From Hyphomicrobiales bacterium (GTDB taxonomy: Bacteria; Pseudomonadota; Alphaproteobacteria; Rhizobiales; Xanthobacteraceae), in assembly GCA_017304505.1 (NCBI GenBank), contig JAFKKQ010000385.1, positions 1 through 6,318 on the forward strand: a stretch of DNA of 6,318 nt. The letters are read 5' to 3'. Position 1 is the first letter of the stretch; every line of letters starts with the position of its first letter. Made by a program: the position numbers and the translations under genes. The notes beneath the pieces are model-generated. The model was not told the DNA's origin. It searched no databases and saw only the letters and a program-made list of their open reading frames with translations. Shown here in pieces: positions 5,191 to 6,318 of this stretch.

Positions 5191-6318
5191 ATGCGCCTGA
5201 CCCGCCGAGCCCTGTTGCAGACCGGCGCCACGGCGCTCGTTTTTTCGGCGGCCGATGCACTTCGTGGCGCGATGCATCCGGCGCTGGCGCAAGGTGCGGT
5301 GCAAGCGCAGGAGCGGGCCTGGAAGCACGGCTTGTCGCTGTTCGGCGATCTGAAGTATCCGGAGGGCTTCAAGCACTTCGATTACGTCAATGCCGGTGCG
5401 CCCAAAGGCGGCGCAGCGCGGCTGATCGCGTTCGGCACGTTCGACAATTTCAACATGGTGGTTGCCGGCGTGAAGGGCTCGCTCGCCGCCGGCGTCGATC
5501 TGCTCTACGACTCGCTCTTGGTGCCGTCGATGGATGAGGTCGCGGTCGGCTATGGATTGCTGACTGAAGCCGTGAGCGCGCCGGCCGACCATTCCTCTGT
5601 CACCTATCGTCTGCGCGCCAACGCCAAATGGTATGACGGCGTACCGGTGAGCCCCGAGGACGTGCTGTTCTCGCTGGCTTCGTTCAAGGCCAACCATCCG
5701 TTCTATTCGGCCTATTACCGTCACGTGACCAAGGCGGAAAAGACCGGCGAGCGCGACGTGACGTTCATCTTCGACGGACCCGGCAATCGCGAGCTGCCGC
5801 AGATCGTCGGCGAGTTGACCGTGCTGCCGAAGCATTGGTGGGAAGGCACCGACAGCAACGGCCGGAAGCGCGATATCTCCGCCACCACGCTTGAGGCGCC
5901 GCTCGGCTGCGGCGCCTATCGCGTCAAGACATTCGTGCCGGGGCGCACCATTGTGCTCGAGCGTGTCGCCGACTATTGGGGCAAAGACCTCAACGTCAAC
6001 ATCGGCCGCGATAACTTCGGCGAGTTGCGTTTCGAATATTTCCGCGACGCCACTGTCGCGATCGAGGCGTTCAAAGCCGATGCGATCGACTGGCGCACCG
6101 AGAACGCCGCCAAGAACTGGGCTACGGCCTACGATTTTCCGGCGGTGAAGGACGGCCGCGTCATCAAGGAGGAATTCCCGATCCGCTCCTCCGGCGGCAT
6201 GCAAGCTTATGTGTTCAACATCCGCCGGCCGAAGTTCGCGGACCCGCGCGTGCGTCGCGCGTTCAACTTGGCGCTCAATTTCGAGGAGATCAACAAGCAG
6301 CTTTTCTTCGGCCAGTAC
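5191..6318 (+). CDS. ABC transporter family 5 solute-binding protein (YejA/oligopeptide type), 3' end beyond the window
   Basis: The frame stays open from the ATG at 5191 to the last base (376 codons, no stop), so the gene is cut by the window edge. YejA-like proteins are roughly 600 residues, so a little over half is present. The N-terminus carries a Tat-like signal: TRRALLQ (4-10), a hydrophobic stretch 11-22 and a probable cleavage after ALA or ALAQ (31-34). Mature landmarks match family 5 binding proteins. They are YRLRANAKWYDGVPVSPEDVLFSL (139-162), PLGCGAYRV (237-245, the usual GTGPYR place) and FADPRVRRAFNLALN (349-363). HGLSLFGDLKYPEGFKHFDYVNAGAPKGG (46-74) is the start I associate with the YejA branch. 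The role would be periplasmic capture of peptides for an ABC importer whose permease and ATPase genes are expected downstream. GGAG (5181-5184) with 6-nt spacing supports this start. Confidence 0.9.
   Translation, partial: MRLTRRALLQTGATALVFSAADALRGAMHPALAQGAVQAQERAWKHGLSLFGDLKYPEGFKHFDYVNAGAPKGGAARLIAFGTFDNFNMVVAGVKGSLAAGVDLLYDSLLVPSMDEVAVGYGLLTEAVSAPADHSSVTYRLRANAKWYDGVPVSPEDVLFSLASFKANHPFYSAYYRHVTKAEKTGERDVTFIFDGPGNRELPQIVGELTVLPKHWWEGTDSNGRKRDISATTLEAPLGCGAYRVKTFVPGRTIVLERVADYWGKDLNVNIGRDNFGELRFEYFRDATVAIEAFKADAIDWRTENAAKNWATAYDFPAVKDGRVIKEEFPIRSSGGMQAYVFNIRRPKFADPRVRRAFNLALNFEEINKQLFFGQY

Noticed and set aside
3944..5260. 438-codon open frame on the minus strand across kdsB, the intergenic region and cycM
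   Set aside because: Its product is Arg-rich and low complexity, it lies opposite the CXXCH-containing cytochrome gene, and it overlaps kdsB out of frame. Treated as a GC-driven shadow.
4762..6204. 480-codon open frame on the minus strand opposite the cytochrome tail and the binding-protein gene
   Set aside because: It is opposite two well-supported genes, its product is His/Arg/Gly-rich without a recognisable family, and the APKAE repeats generate its repeated segment. High GC creates such antisense frames.
1..6318. Search for CRISPR arrays, tRNA, rRNA, insertion sequences, phage or defence genes
   Set aside because: No spaced direct repeats, cloverleaf, transposase-like protein or toxin/nuclease-like protein was seen on either strand.

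Overview
The window looks like chromosomal DNA of a GC-rich alphaproteobacterium of the order Hyphomicrobiales (Bradyrhizobium / Rhodopseudomonas / Pseudolabrys-like). This rests on the CycM-type membrane-anchored cytochrome c beside kdsB and pheA, a Bug/TctC solute-binding protein, and two palindromic intergenic repeats of a kind I recall from these genomes. The assignment is inference from remembered protein and repeat families, since no search was run.

Layout. Positions 1-71 hold a perfect 10-bp hairpin and a ribosome-binding site. They lead into a short plus-strand reading frame (72-329) that joins the two ends of glyoxalase II (gloB) and lacks the whole catalytic middle. Positions 330-471 carry two different palindromic repeats. 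Four genes then lie on the minus strand. In transcription order they are kdsB (4043-3306, CMP-KDO synthesis for LPS), a Bug/TctC periplasmic binding protein (3233-2259), pheA (2191-1334, prephenate dehydratase for phenylalanine) and a PcaD-like alpha/beta hydrolase (1254-472). Gaps between them are 67-79 nt. After a 218-nt divergent intergenic region, the plus strand carries a cycM-like cytochrome c with an unusual APKAE/D repeat tail (4262-4990), a strong hairpin (5008-5032), and a family 5 (YejA-type) solute-binding protein with a Tat-like signal. That last gene runs off the end of the window (5191-6318).

Function. These are mostly housekeeping and transport genes, not one pathway. kdsB serves the envelope, pheA aromatic amino acid synthesis and cycM respiratory electron transfer. 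The two binding proteins serve organic acid and peptide uptake. I see no CRISPR array, tRNA, rRNA, insertion sequence, phage gene or obvious new multi-gene system. The points most worth a second look are the in-frame internal deletion of gloB, the binding-protein gene lying between kdsB and pheA, the paired palindromic repeats, and the cytochrome's repeat tail. No stretch over 300 nt lacks a gene.
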